From Xanthomonas cissicola (GTDB taxonomy: Bacteria > Pseudomonadota > Gammaproteobacteria > Xanthomonadales > Xanthomonadaceae): a stretch of 64,000 nt of DNA. Where the stretch lies: positions 1 through 64,000 of the forward strand of contig NZ_VZPL01000026.1 of the NCBI RefSeq assembly GCF_008801575.1. The letters are read 5' to 3'. Numbering within the stretch: the stretch's first letter is position 1; every line of letters starts with the position of its first letter. Made by a program: the position numbers and the translations under genes. Positions 1 to 9,597 of the stretch are shown here, piece by piece. Under the pieces are notes generated by a model, which did not search any database, was not told the origin of the DNA, and saw only the letters and a program-made list of their open reading frames with translations.

Positions 1-266
1 GCGATATCGAAGACCGCCTGCGCCGGCAGAACCGTCGCCTGGACCGTCAGGGCGCGATGAGCTCGGCGATGTTGAACATGTCCGCCAGCGTGGCCGGTAT
101 CGCTTCGCAGAACCGCATCGGTGCCGGCGTCGGTTTCCAGAACGGCGAGTCGGCGTTGTCGGTGGGCTATCAGCGTGCGATCAGCCCGCGCGCCACCGTC
201 ACCGTGGGCGGCGCACTCAGCGGCGACGACCGGTCGGTTGGGTTGGGCGCCGGTTTCGGCTGGTAG
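1..266 (+). CDS. Trimeric autotransporter adhesin, 3' end only (YadA anchor)
   Basis: The window opens inside a reading frame (codons from position 3) that ends at TAG 264-266. The visible 87 residues are the end of a coiled-coil stalk (ED-RLRRQNRRLDRQG) and the four-strand YadA-type membrane anchor, ending GAGFGW. In this family three copies of the anchor form one 12-stranded outer-membrane pore that exports and holds the passenger. The stretch is nearly identical to 9109-9374, the end of the full-length adhesin downstream, apart from a few substitutions and the last ~40 bases. It is therefore the tail of a paralogue whose head lies outside the window. Identification as an anchor is firm; whether the upstream part is intact cannot be seen. 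Confidence 0.93.
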   Translation, partial: DIEDRLRRQNRRLDRQGAMSSAMLNMSASVAGIASQNRIGAGVGFQNGESALSVGYQRAISPRATVTVGGALSGDDRSVGLGAGFGW

Positions 267-298
267 CCGCAGCACGACCACGCGGTTGCATGCATTCC

Positions 299-330
299 CG
301 CCGCCCATTGCCGGGCGGCGCGCTTTCTTC
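299..330 (+). terminator. Hairpin after the partial adhesin gene
   Basis: CGCCGCCC (299-306) pairs with GGGCGGCG (313-320) around a 6-base loop, followed by the weak pyrimidine run CGCTTTCTTC. It sits 30 bases after the adhesin stop and before the protease ribosome-binding site. The T-run is poor, so termination may be partial. Confidence 0.45.
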
Positions 331-368
331 GTCATGCCCTTTCGCACTCACCTCGAAGGAATCCCATC

Positions 369-2263
369 GTGATCCAGAGCTCTTCTACGCAGGTCCTTGT
401 GCTTGCCTGCTGTGTCCTGGCTGCGTCGTGCAGTACAGCGTTCGCCGCCAACGCCAACGCCGACGCCAACGCCGATGCGGCAGCGGCAGCGGCCAGTGCC
501 CAACGCCAACAGGCCATGGCCAATGCGCCGGTCGACAGAATCATCGTCCGCTACCGCAGCGGGCAGGTCGGCACCGCGCGCGATATCGGCCGCACTGCCT
601 CGGCGACAGTCGGTGCGGCCGCTTCGCGCGCATCCGTCCGTCTTGCGCCTGCCGCACGCACCGGTGCCACCGCAGCGCCAACCTATCTGCGCACGCTTGC
701 CGCGGGAGGCGAATTGATCAAATTGCCGGCCCAGCTCAGTTGCGCCGATGCCGACCGTCTTGTGCAGGAATTGAGCGCAGACCCGGACGTCGAATCGGCG
801 CAGGTGGATCTGCGCATGTATCCGCTGCAAACCAGCGGCGCATTGCCGAACGATCCGCTGCTGCAAACCAATCAATGGCATCTCATCGACCCGGTGGGTG
901 GCATCGACGTCGCGCAAGCCTGGAAAACAACGCAGGGCGAAGGCGTCGTAGTGGCGGTACTGGATACCGGCATCCTGCCCGATCACCCGGATCTGGCCGG
1001 CAATCTGCTCACCGGCTACGACTTCATCACCGATCCGTTCTTCTCGCGTCGCGCCACGGCCGAGCGTGTGCCCGGCGCACTGGACCTCGGCGATTGGATT
1101 GCCGAAGACGGCGACTGCGGGCTGTCTCGGTGGCCAGCGACAGCAGCTGGCACGGCACGCACGTGGCCGGCACGGTTGCCGAAGCCACCAACAACGGCAT
1201 TGGCGGGGCAGGCGTCGCCTACAGGGCGAAAGTGCTGCCGGTGCGCGTGCTCGGGCACTGCGGCGGGCAACTCTCCGACATCTCCGATGCCATCGTCTGG
1301 GCGTCCGGCGGTCACGTCGATGGCGTACCGGACAACCGCGATCCGGCCGAAGTGATCAACCTGAGCCTGGGCGGTGGCGGCGCATGCGGTTCGGCGATGC
1401 AGGCCGCGATCAATGGTGCAGTGGCGCGCGGCACCACCGTGGTGGTGGTGGCGGGTAATTCAACTGCCGATGTATCGACGACTGCTCCCGCCAACTGCGC
1501 CAATGTGATTGCCGTTGCCGCCACGCGCGCCACCGGTGCGCTTGCCGATTACAGCAATTTCGGCCGTCAGATCGATCTGGCCGGCCCGGGTGGCAGTTCG
1601 ATGTTCTTCGCCACCAACGACGGCCCGATTCGCAGCTTCGTTTGGCAAACCCTCTACACCGGCAAAACCACGCCGACCTCCGGGCAGTTCACCTATGGCG
1701 GCAGCGACTTCGCAGGCACCTCGATGGCATCGCCGCATGTGGCCGGCACCGCCGCATTGGTGCAGAGCGCATTGATCGCCGACGGCAAACCGCCGTTGTC
1801 GCCGGCCGCAATGGAAAATTTGCTCAAGCGCACTGCGCGCGCATTCCCGGTGTCGATTCCGGTGGCAACGCCGGCCGGCGCCGGCATCGTGGATGCCGGA
1901 GCCGCGGTTGCCCGCGCGTTACGTCGCTGCGATCGGGGCGATGTGGGGTGCCAGGTGGATGCGCAGCCACTGCGTAATGGCGTGGTCCAGAGCGGCATCT
2001 CCAATCTGTCGGGCGATGCGGGCGTGTTCACGTTCCAAGCGCAGGCGGGTGCGGTGCTGAGTTTCATCAGCTTCGGCGGCAGCGGCCAGGCGGAGTTGTA
2101 CGTGGCATTCGGACGCGAGCCCACTGCCACCGACAACGACGGCGCGTCCACGCGTCGCGGCACCAGCCAGACGGTGCGCTTCACCGCGCCGCGTGCGGGC
2201 ACCTACATCCTCAAGCTGGACGGCAGCGGTTTCGACGCGGTGAACCTGCTGGCGCGCCAATGA
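369..2263 (+). pseudogene. Secreted subtilisin-like serine protease, frameshifted
   Basis: Paralogue of the intact protease at 9598-11481. A GTG start at 369 follows GAAGGA. The first frame encodes a signal peptide (…LAASCSTAFA), a propeptide and the Asp motif (VAVLDTGILPDHPDL), then breaks after GDWIAEDGDCG. The family sequence resumes one frame over at SSWHGTHVAGT and runs through the Ser motif GTSMASPHVAG and a C-terminal PPC domain to the stop at 2261-2263. The change from frame 3 to frame 2 lies between about 1113 and 1131, next to GG runs, and fits a single-base deletion. All three catalytic residues survive on either side of the break. It could be a real pseudogene, a phase-variable state or a sequencing error in a homopolymer; the DNA alone does not decide. 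Confidence 0.9.
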
Positions 2264-2418
2264 TCCGACACGCAGTCGTCGGTTCGGCAGGATTGTCATT
2301 TCCTTGGCGGTGAACGCCTGAAACACGGCTGCTCCGCGCGCCGATGGACGGCGCATGCGGGCTGCGGGGCAAGTTGGCCGCAGATCTGACCCGCCACCTC
2401 CTGCATTTTGCGCAACCA

Positions 2419-2450
2419 AGCCCGCTGGCGTCCTGCCAGCGGGCTTTTTT
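2419..2450 (+). terminator. Rho-independent terminator after the frameshifted protease
   Basis: AGCCCGCTGG (2419-2428) and CCAGCGGGCT (2436-2445) form a perfect 10-bp stem with a 7-base loop, followed by TTTTT. This is a canonical intrinsic terminator that separates the first adhesin-protease module from the second adhesin gene. Confidence 0.9.
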
Positions 2451-2801
2451 GTCCTTTCCAGTTCCGCCTATTCAGCTCTGAAATGTCTCGAAGGACATGA
2501 TCTAGGTCGCTGTTTTCCAAAGATTTATCAAAAATCTAATAAAAGCAAGCATAAGTGTGATCAATCGCGCAGTTCTCTTCGCTTTCTGTCAAAAACTTGA
2601 CGACTGAAATGACGACTGTTAACACTCCGCTCAGTTCTATGGTTGGGTAGCGTTCACTTTTTGACTATTTAGGAAGCAGGCGCAAGCCGCCCGCCGCAAG
2701 GCCCATAGCGCGAACAACTGCGGTGAATTGCAGGCTGGAACGCCTTCCGCCGCTGGGCGTTCGCCAAAAAACCAGTCCAACAACTCAGGAGTCGTGCGTC
2801 G
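2451..2801. other. AT-rich upstream region of the adhesin gene
   Basis: No gene is convincing here. The stretch 2455-2660 is clearly richer in A+T than its surroundings. It holds the inverted repeat AGATTT/AAATCT (2521-2537), a TGTGAT half-site near 2555, and the direct repeats TGACGACTG at 2598-2606 and 2610-2618, which are 12 bases apart. This is where the promoter and regulator sites of the large adhesin gene would be expected. Confidence 0.6.
2597..2625 (+). promoter_or_regulatory. Candidate adhesin promoter
   Basis: TTGACG (2597-2602) is followed after 17 bases by TAACAC (2620-2625). The -35 is good and the -10 is weak (3 of 6 matches to TATAAT). The TGACGACTG direct repeats overlap the -35 and spacer, where a regulator could act. 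This would give a leader of about 170 bases before the ATG at 2802. The call rests on pattern only. Confidence 0.3.
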
Positions 2802-5800
2802 ATGAATCGGATTTATCGCAAGGTCTGGAACAAATCGCTTGGTGTGTGGGCCGTAGCCTCGGAATTGGCCAGCGGCGACAGCCCCGGAGCGGTTGCCTCA
2901 GCCGCGTTCATCGATCGCCGTCAGAGCCTGGCACTCGCGGCCGCCATCGCCCTGGCGCTAGGTGGCGCCGGATTGGCAACGCCGCTTCCTGCCAATGCGC
3001 AATCGGTCGAAGTGGGCCGCGGCGCAGCGGCGCCGGCCAGCAGGGCCACCGCCATCGGCGCCAATAGCCACGCCAGCGCCACCGGTGCCGTGGCCACCGG
3101 CGCCGACAGCAGCGCCAGTGGCGTCAACAGCAGCGCGATCGGTCGCCAGACCAATGCGATCGGCGTAAACGCCGTGGCCATCGGCTACAACAGTTTCGTG
3201 CGCCAAAGCGGCGAAAACGGCGTGGCGCTCGGCGCCAATGCGGGGGTGACCGGCGCAAATTCGGTGGCGCTGGGCGCAGGCTCGCGCACCCACGAAGACG
3301 ACGTGGTGTCGGTGGGCAGCGGCAATGGCCGCGGTGGCCCGGCCACGCGCCGCATCACCAACGTCACTGCCGGCGTCAATGCCACCGATGCGGTCAACGT
3401 GGCGCAGTTGCGCGACGTGGCCGATGTGGCCGAAGACACGGCCACATTCTTCAAGGCGACCCCAGGCGAAGACAGCGTCGGCGCCTATGTCGAAGGCGAC
3501 AGCGCGCTGGCCGCCGGCGATGCCGCCAATGCCGTGGGCACGGCGACCACCGCGCTGGGAACCGGCGCCAATGCGATGTCCGCCAATGCCACCGCGGTCG
3601 GCGCCAATGCGCTGGCCTCGGGCCAGAACAGCGCAGCATTCGGCCACAACGCACAGGCCAATGGTCCGGCGAGCGTGGCCGTGGGCGGCGCTGCAGTGGA
3701 CGAAGACGGCGAGCCGTTGGTCACCAACGGCGGCGTGCCGGTCACCACCGGCGCCACCAGTGCCGGCGTCGGCGGAACCGCAGTCGGCGCCAGCGCCAAT
3801 GCCGATGGCTTTGCGGCCTCGTCGTTCGGCGTGGGTGCATACGCCGCAGGCGCGCAGGCATCTGCGTTCGGTGCGGTCGCCAATGCGGGGGGCGATTACG
3901 CCACTGCGGTTGGCACCCAGACCAGCGCCAGCGGCACCAGCAGCACTGCAGTCGGCGGCCCGGTGGACCTCATCCCCGGTCTGGGCTTCTTCGTGCAGAC
4001 CCAGGCCAGTGGCGAAGCCTCCACTGCACTTGGCGCCGGCGCGATTGCGTCGGGCACGTACACCACTGCGGTCGGCACGCTGAGCGAAGCCTCCGGCACC
4101 GAAGCCACCGCGGTGGGTTGCTTCGCCTATGCGCCCGGCGAAGGCGCAACGGCCGTGGGCCCGGAATCCTGGGCCAGCGGCGAACTGAGCACGGCGCTGG
4201 GGTATTACAGCACTGCCCGCGGCGCCAATTCGGTTGCGTTGGGTGCCAACTCGGTCGCCACGCGCGCCAACACCGTGTCGGTGGGCGCAGCCGGCGATGA
4301 GCGTCAGGTCACCAACGTCGCCGCCGGTACCGAAGGCAGCGATGCGGTGAATCTCGACCAGCTCACCGCAGTGTCCGAGGTTGCCTCCACCACCGCGCGC
4401 TCGTTCGTCGCCACCGGCGAGGGCGCTGCGCTTGCCCAAGGCGTCGACAGCGTGGCGGCCGGTTCCAATGCATCGGCCTACAGCGACTACAGCACCGCGC
4501 TGGGTTCCAGCAGCGCGGCATCTGCGCAGGGTGCAACTGCCGTTGGCAGTGGCGCCAATGCCACCACCGACAACGCCACGGCAGTCGGCTTCAACAGCAC
4601 CGCGGTCGCGGAAAACACCACGGCGCTTGGCGGCAACAGCAGCGCCTCTGGCGATGGCAGCACCGCGGTCGGCGGCGCAAGCCAGGCCACCGCCAGCGGC
4701 GCGACGGCGCTGGGCTACGAGAGCATCGCCAATGGCGCAGACTCCACGGCAGTGGGTGCGGGTAGCGTGGCATTCGGCGACACCAGCACCGCCGTGGGTG
4801 GTGCAAGCGTGGCCTTCGGTGCCGATAGCGCGGCCTTCGGCGCCAATGCCGCGGCCGGTGGCACTGCATCCACCGCGATCGGCGCAAACAGCAGTGCCTT
4901 CGGCGAGCGCACCGTTGCGCTGGGCGGCGCCAGCAACGCGTCGGGCGATGACAGCATTGCGCTCGGTGCAAGCAGTCAGGCCTCTGCGCTAGGCACCACG
5001 GCCGTCGGCAGCAATGCCAACGCCAGCATTGCCAATGCCACTGCGGTCGGTTTCAACAGCAGTGCCGGCGATGACTACGCCACCGCACTCGGCGGCGACA
5101 GCAACGCATCGGGATATTTCAGCACCGCCGTGGGCGGCACCAGCATCGCCAATGGGCGTGGTGCAACGGCGATCGGCTACGAAAGCATCGGCAATGGAAC
5201 TGCATCGACCGCGCTGGGTTTTGCCAGTGTGGCGTGGGGTGACGGTGGCACCGCCATCGGTACCGAAAGTCTTGCCTACGGTGACGACAGCACGGCAGTG
5301 GGCGCGAATGCGGCTGCGGCCGATACCGGCTCAATTGCGGTGGGCACCTACGCAAATGCATTTGGTCCGCGTGCCATTTCGCTCGGCGGCCAATCCAGGG
5401 CGACCGGCGATGAAAGCATCGCACTGGGTTGGGAAGCCAGCGCATTCGGTACGCAGAGCGTCAGCCTGGGCGGCGGTGCGGTGGCATCTGCCGACAACAG
5501 TGTCGCGCTGGGTGCAGGTTCGATCGCCGATCGCGCCAACACGGTGTCGGTGGGTGCAGCCGGCACCGAGCGGCAGATTGCCAATGTTGCTGCGGGCACG
5601 GAGGGCACCGATGCGGTGAACCTGGACCAGCTCAACGCCGTGGCTGGCGCCGCTGAAAACACCGCGCGCCTGTTCGCCGGCACCGGCACCGGCACAGCCG
5701 ATGCGCAGGGCGAAGACGCGACCGCCGCTGGCTCCAATGCCACGGCCGATGGCGATTACAGCGGCGCGTTCGGGTCCAGTAGCCAGGCCACCGCCATCGG

Positions 5801-8800
5801 TGCGGTGGCGATCGGCAGCGGCGCCAGCGCCACCGCGCAATACGCCAATGCGGCCGGTTACAACGCAGCGGCCAGCGGCTTTGGCAGCGTGTCCAATGGC
5901 GCCTTCAGCCAGGCCAGCGGCGACTATGCCGTGGCCGTGGGTGGCGAAAGCGAAGCGGCCGGTGCGCAGAGCACCGCGCTTGGTGCCGCCGCCGGTGCGT
6001 ATGGCGATGGCTCGCTGGCGGTCGGTGCGCTGAGCCAAGCGCAGGGCAGCGAATCCACTGCCATGGGCTATTTCGCCAGCGCCAGCGGCGAATCGGCCAC
6101 CGCCGTCGGCGCGGAGAGCGTTGCCAACGGCACCAGCGCCGCGGCGTTCGGCTTCGGTGCCGAGGCGACGTCCAACTACTCCACCGCGTTAGGTGGATAT
6201 TCCAGCGCCAGCGGTTTCAACAGCACCGCGCTGGGTAACTTCAGCACCGCCAGCGGTTCGAACACGGTGGCCGTGGGTGGTGATGCCGCCGCCACGGGTG
6301 CCTACAGCATCGCCGCGGGCCAGGGCAGTGTGGCCAGCGGCTACAACAGCGTGTCGGTTGGTGGTGCCTTGCTCGGCCTGTTGCCGACCGAAGCCTCCGG
6401 CGATTACTCCACCGCAGTGGGCGGCGCGGCATGGGCACCGGGTCTCAACAGCACGGCGCTGGGCAATTTCGCCGAGTCCACCGGCGAAAGCAGCGTGGCC
6501 TTGGGCGCCAACTCGGTGGCCGATCGCGACTTCGCGGTGTCGGTGGGCAGTGCCGGCAACGAGCGTCAGATCACCAACGTGGCGGCCGGCACGCAGGGCA
6601 CCGATGCGGTGAACCTGGATCAGCTCAACGCCGTTGCCGAAGCCGGTGCAGCCACGAGCAAATACTTCCAGGCCAGCGGCAGCGCCGATAGCGATGCAGG
6701 TGCCTACGTCGAGGGCGAAAACGCGCTGGCGGCAGGCGAGGGTGCCAATGCCACCGGTACCGGCACCACCGCATTGGGTGCGGGCGCGCAGGCAGTGGTG
6801 GACAACGCCACAGCCGTAGGCGTGGGCGCATTGGCTGGCGGCACCGGCGCGGCAGCGCTGGGTAACAATGCCCAGGCGGTGGGCGAAAACAGCAGTGCGG
6901 TCGGCAGTAACGCGTTGGCCAGCGAGATCGGCGCCACGGCGAATGGTGCCGGCGCGCAGGCGATTTCGACCTACACCACTGCACTGGGCAGCGAAGCGGT
7001 GGCGTCCGACAATCAGGCCATCGCTGCGGGTTTCCGCAGTACCGCGTCCAATGTCGGTAGCGCTGCCTTCGGTGGCTACAGCGAATCGACCGGCCGCCTG
7101 TCGTCTGCACTGGGCTATGGCGCGGTCGCGTCGAGCGATTACAGCACTGCCGTCGGTGCCGTTGCGTTGGCCTCCGGTGCCAGCGCGGTCGCCGTTGGCG
7201 AATTCAGCGAAGCCACTGGCGATGAGAGCGTGGCCGTCGGCGGCAGCACGTTCTTCGGGTTCATCCCGGCACGGGCCTCCGGCACGGGCGCAGCGGCATT
7301 CGGTGCCGGTGCCTGGGCCACGGCGGACTACACCACCGCCATTGGCTGGAATTCCTATGCCGACGGCGTCAATGCCAGCGCCTTGGGCCAGAGCGCAGCG
7401 GCGCTTGCCGACAACACCCTGGCGTTGGGTGGCGGCAGCCGCGCTGATGCAGTCGGTGCCAGTGTGGTCGGTGTGGATGCCTCGGCCACCGGCATCAACA
7501 GCACCGGCGTCGGTCGTCAGGTGAATGCCATCGGCGAAAATGCGGTGTCGGTGGGCTACAACTCGTTCGTGCGCCAGAGTGCGGTCAACGGCGTGGCACT
7601 GGGTGCCAATGCTGGTGCGACCGGTGCCGATTCGGTGGCATTGGGGTCTGGCTCGCGCACCTACGAAGCCGACACGGTGTCGATCGGTAGCGGCAATGGC
7701 CGCGGCGGTCCGGCCACGCGCCGCATCGTCAACGTCAGCGACGGCCAGGCGGCCACCGACGCGGTCAACAAGGGGCAACTCGATGCCCTGGCGGCCGATG
7801 TGCAGACCACCAGCGGCATGCTGAAAACCACCGGCGACGGCGTGGCCTCGGCCACCGGCGATCGCGCCACGGCGGCAGGTGCCGGCGCCACCGCCAGCGG
7901 TGCACGCAGCGTGGCGGTTGCCTCCGGCAGCCGTGCCTCGGCCACCGGCGCCAGCGCGATGGGTGTGGACAGCAGCGCCAGCGGCGTGAACAGCACCGCG
8001 ATGGGCCGGCAGACCAATTCCATCGGCGAAAACGGCGTTGCGCTGGGCTACAACGCGTTCGTGCGCGAAAGCGGCAGCAATGCCGTGGCATTGGGTGCGA
8101 ATGCCGGTGCCAGCGGTGCCGATTCGGTGGCCCTGGGCTCGGGCTCGCGCACCTACGATGCCAATACGGTGTCGGTGGGCAGCGGCAACGGTCGCGGCGG
8201 CCCGGCCACGCGCCGTATCGTCAACGTAGGCGCTGGCACGATTGCCAGTGCCAGCACGGATGCGATCAATGGCGGCCAGTTGTTCCAGTCGCTGAGCAAT
8301 GCGGCCAGCTTCCTTGGCGGCGGTGCGGCGATCGGTGCGCAAGGCGTGTTCGTGGCGCCGACCTATGTGATCCAGGGCGCCAGCTACAACAACGTCGGTG
8401 CGGCACTGACGGCGTTGGACAGCAAGGTCAGCGAGCTGGATGCACGCAGTGGCGGCACTGCCGCCGGCACCGCCGCACGCACCGCATCGCTGCGCACCGC
8501 AACGGTGCCGGCAGTGGCGGCAACTGCGGTCAGCGATGTGTCCAGCAATGTCGCAAGCACTGCGAGCGATGTAACGGCCTCTGTGCAGGGCACGCCCACC
8601 GCCGCAATGGACGGCAGCATCACGCCGGCGGCCACGTCCACGGCAGTCGGTACGGCAGCAGTGGCCAACCACATCACCGGCACGGCGATTGGCGGCAGCG
8701 CGTATGCGCATGGCCCCAACGACACCGCCATCGGCAGCAATGCGCGCGTCAATGCCGATGGCAGTACGGCGGTGGGCGCCAACACGCAGATCGCGGCGGT

Positions 8801-9374
8801 GGCGACCAATGCCGTGGCGATGGGTGAGGGCGCGCAGGTGACGGCCGCGTCCGGCACCGCGATCGGCCAGGGCGCACGTGCCACGGCACAAGGCGCGGTG
8901 GCACTGGGTCAGGGCGCGGTTGCCGATCGTGCCAACACGGTGTCGGTGGGCAGCGTGGGCGGTGAGCGTCAGGTGGCCAACGTGGCTGCCGGTACGCGTG
9001 CCACCGATGCGGTCAACAAGGGCCAGTTGGACAGCGGCGTTGCCGCCGCCAACAGCTACACCGACAGCCGCTACAACGCGATGGCCGACAGCTTCGAAAG
9101 CTACCAGGGCGATATCGAAGACCGCCTGCGCCGGCAGAACCGTCGCCTGGACCGTCAGGGCGCGATGAGCTCGGCGATGTTGAACATGTCCGCCAGCGTG
9201 GCCGGTATCGCTTCGCAGAACCGCATCGGTGCCGGTGTCGGTTTCCAGAACGGCGAGTCGGCGTTGTCGGTGGGCTACCAGCGTGCGATCAGCCCGCGCG
9301 CCACCGTCACCGTGGGCGGCGCGCTCAGCGGCGACGACAGCTCGATCGGCGTGGGTGCCGGTTTCGGCTGGTAA
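2802..9374 (+). CDS. xadA: XadA-like trimeric autotransporter adhesin, 2190 aa
   Basis: Surface adhesin of the YadA/Hia family (type Vc secretion). An AGGAG precedes the ATG at 2802. Residues 1-25 (MNRIYRKVWNKSLGVW…) are a classic extended signal peptide region, followed by a hydrophobic core and a likely cut after ANAQ, near residue 67. The passenger is a very long YadA-type head of 14-residue repeats of the form A-x-A-x-G (ATAVGxxxxASGxxS). Seven neck motifs of the type NVAAGTxGTDAVNLDQL interrupt it near residues 185, 503, 925, 1258, 1643, 1806 and 2058. A short coiled coil and the anchor (~2100-2190, ending in W) close it. In Xanthomonas such proteins serve attachment and biofilm formation. 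The intact protease gene follows 224 bases downstream. There are no cysteines in the repeats apart from an isolated one near residue 445. Confidence 0.96.
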   Translation: MNRIYRKVWNKSLGVWAVASELASGDSPGAVASAAFIDRRQSLALAAAIALALGGAGLATPLPANAQSVEVGRGAAAPASRATAIGANSHASATGAVATGADSSASGVNSSAIGRQTNAIGVNAVAIGYNSFVRQSGENGVALGANAGVTGANSVALGAGSRTHEDDVVSVGSGNGRGGPATRRITNVTAGVNATDAVNVAQLRDVADVAEDTATFFKATPGEDSVGAYVEGDSALAAGDAANAVGTATTALGTGANAMSANATAVGANALASGQNSAAFGHNAQANGPASVAVGGAAVDEDGEPLVTNGGVPVTTGATSAGVGGTAVGASANADGFAASSFGVGAYAAGAQASAFGAVANAGGDYATAVGTQTSASGTSSTAVGGPVDLIPGLGFFVQTQASGEASTALGAGAIASGTYTTAVGTLSEASGTEATAVGCFAYAPGEGATAVGPESWASGELSTALGYYSTARGANSVALGANSVATRANTVSVGAAGDERQVTNVAAGTEGSDAVNLDQLTAVSEVASTTARSFVATGEGAALAQGVDSVAAGSNASAYSDYSTALGSSSAASAQGATAVGSGANATTDNATAVGFNSTAVAENTTALGGNSSASGDGSTAVGGASQATASGATALGYESIANGADSTAVGAGSVAFGDTSTAVGGASVAFGADSAAFGANAAAGGTASTAIGANSSAFGERTVALGGASNASGDDSIALGASSQASALGTTAVGSNANASIANATAVGFNSSAGDDYATALGGDSNASGYFSTAVGGTSIANGRGATAIGYESIGNGTASTALGFASVAWGDGGTAIGTESLAYGDDSTAVGANAAAADTGSIAVGTYANAFGPRAISLGGQSRATGDESIALGWEASAFGTQSVSLGGGAVASADNSVALGAGSIADRANTVSVGAAGTERQIANVAAGTEGTDAVNLDQLNAVAGAAENTARLFAGTGTGTADAQGEDATAAGSNATADGDYSGAFGSSSQATAIGAVAIGSGASATAQYANAAGYNAAASGFGSVSNGAFSQASGDYAVAVGGESEAAGAQSTALGAAAGAYGDGSLAVGALSQAQGSESTAMGYFASASGESATAVGAESVANGTSAAAFGFGAEATSNYSTALGGYSSASGFNSTALGNFSTASGSNTVAVGGDAAATGAYSIAAGQGSVASGYNSVSVGGALLGLLPTEASGDYSTAVGGAAWAPGLNSTALGNFAESTGESSVALGANSVADRDFAVSVGSAGNERQITNVAAGTQGTDAVNLDQLNAVAEAGAATSKYFQASGSADSDAGAYVEGENALAAGEGANATGTGTTALGAGAQAVVDNATAVGVGALAGGTGAAALGNNAQAVGENSSAVGSNALASEIGATANGAGAQAISTYTTALGSEAVASDNQAIAAGFRSTASNVGSAAFGGYSESTGRLSSALGYGAVASSDYSTAVGAVALASGASAVAVGEFSEATGDESVAVGGSTFFGFIPARASGTGAAAFGAGAWATADYTTAIGWNSYADGVNASALGQSAAALADNTLALGGGSRADAVGASVVGVDASATGINSTGVGRQVNAIGENAVSVGYNSFVRQSAVNGVALGANAGATGADSVALGSGSRTYEADTVSIGSGNGRGGPATRRIVNVSDGQAATDAVNKGQLDALAADVQTTSGMLKTTGDGVASATGDRATAAGAGATASGARSVAVASGSRASATGASAMGVDSSASGVNSTAMGRQTNSIGENGVALGYNAFVRESGSNAVALGANAGASGADSVALGSGSRTYDANTVSVGSGNGRGGPATRRIVNVGAGTIASASTDAINGGQLFQSLSNAASFLGGGAAIGAQGVFVAPTYVIQGASYNNVGAALTALDSKVSELDARSGGTAAGTAARTASLRTATVPAVAATAVSDVSSNVASTASDVTASVQGTPTAAMDGSITPAATSTAVGTAAVANHITGTAIGGSAYAHGPNDTAIGSNARVNADGSTAVGANTQIAAVATNAVAMGEGAQVTAASGTAIGQGARATAQGAVALGQGAVADRANTVSVGSVGGERQVANVAAGTRATDAVNKGQLDSGVAAANSYTDSRYNAMADSFESYQGDIEDRLRRQNRRLDRQGAMSSAMLNMSASVAGIASQNRIGAGVGFQNGESALSVGYQRAISPRATVTVGGALSGDDSSIGVGAGFGW
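3120..3365 (+). repeat. Adhesin internal module, copy 1 of 3
   Basis: This 246-base (82-codon) block begins at GVNSSAIGRQTNAIG, continues with AIGYNSFVRQSGENG, and ends at GGPATRRITNV. Blocks of the same length and nearly the same sequence lie at 7491-7736 and 7983-8228. It is one complete neck-proximal head unit, duplicated within the gene. Confidence 0.85.
7491..8228 (+). repeat. Adhesin internal module, copies 2 and 3
   Basis: Copy 2 is 7491-7736 and copy 3 is 7983-8228, each 246 bases and in register with copy 1 at 3120-3365. Both contain GYNxFVRxS and SGSRTYxAxTVS and end in GPATRRIVNV. About 246 bases of other head sequence separate copies 2 and 3. Recombination between copies would delete or add whole head segments without changing frame. 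Confidence 0.85.
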
Positions 9375-9597
9375 GGCGTTATCGCATCAAGCGCGGCGGC
9401 GCCAGGTGCGCCGTCGCGATCTGCAAGGCCCGAGGGGGCGGGCAAGGACCGTGGCTTGGCCGGCCAACGGATTCGCATGGAGTGATGGCCGTACCAGGGG
9501 TAGCCGGCAAGGACGCAGCGCACCGCACCGCGGCTACGCAGCGATTGCGCCGGCTGCGCCAAGCCTGATTCACGAAAAATACGAAGAGGACTTCACC

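Noticed and set aside
2264-2801. HrpX plant-inducible promoter (PIP) boxes
   Set aside because: No TTCGC-N15-TTCGC pair was found here or before the other secreted-enzyme genes I checked.
6189-8891. A 900-codon open frame antisense to the adhesin, and similar long antisense frames elsewhere (for example 25220-28081 and 44613-47015)
   Set aside because: They mirror repetitive or GC-rich genes on the other strand, have Arg/His/Gly-heavy low-complexity translations and no ribosome-binding site or domain.
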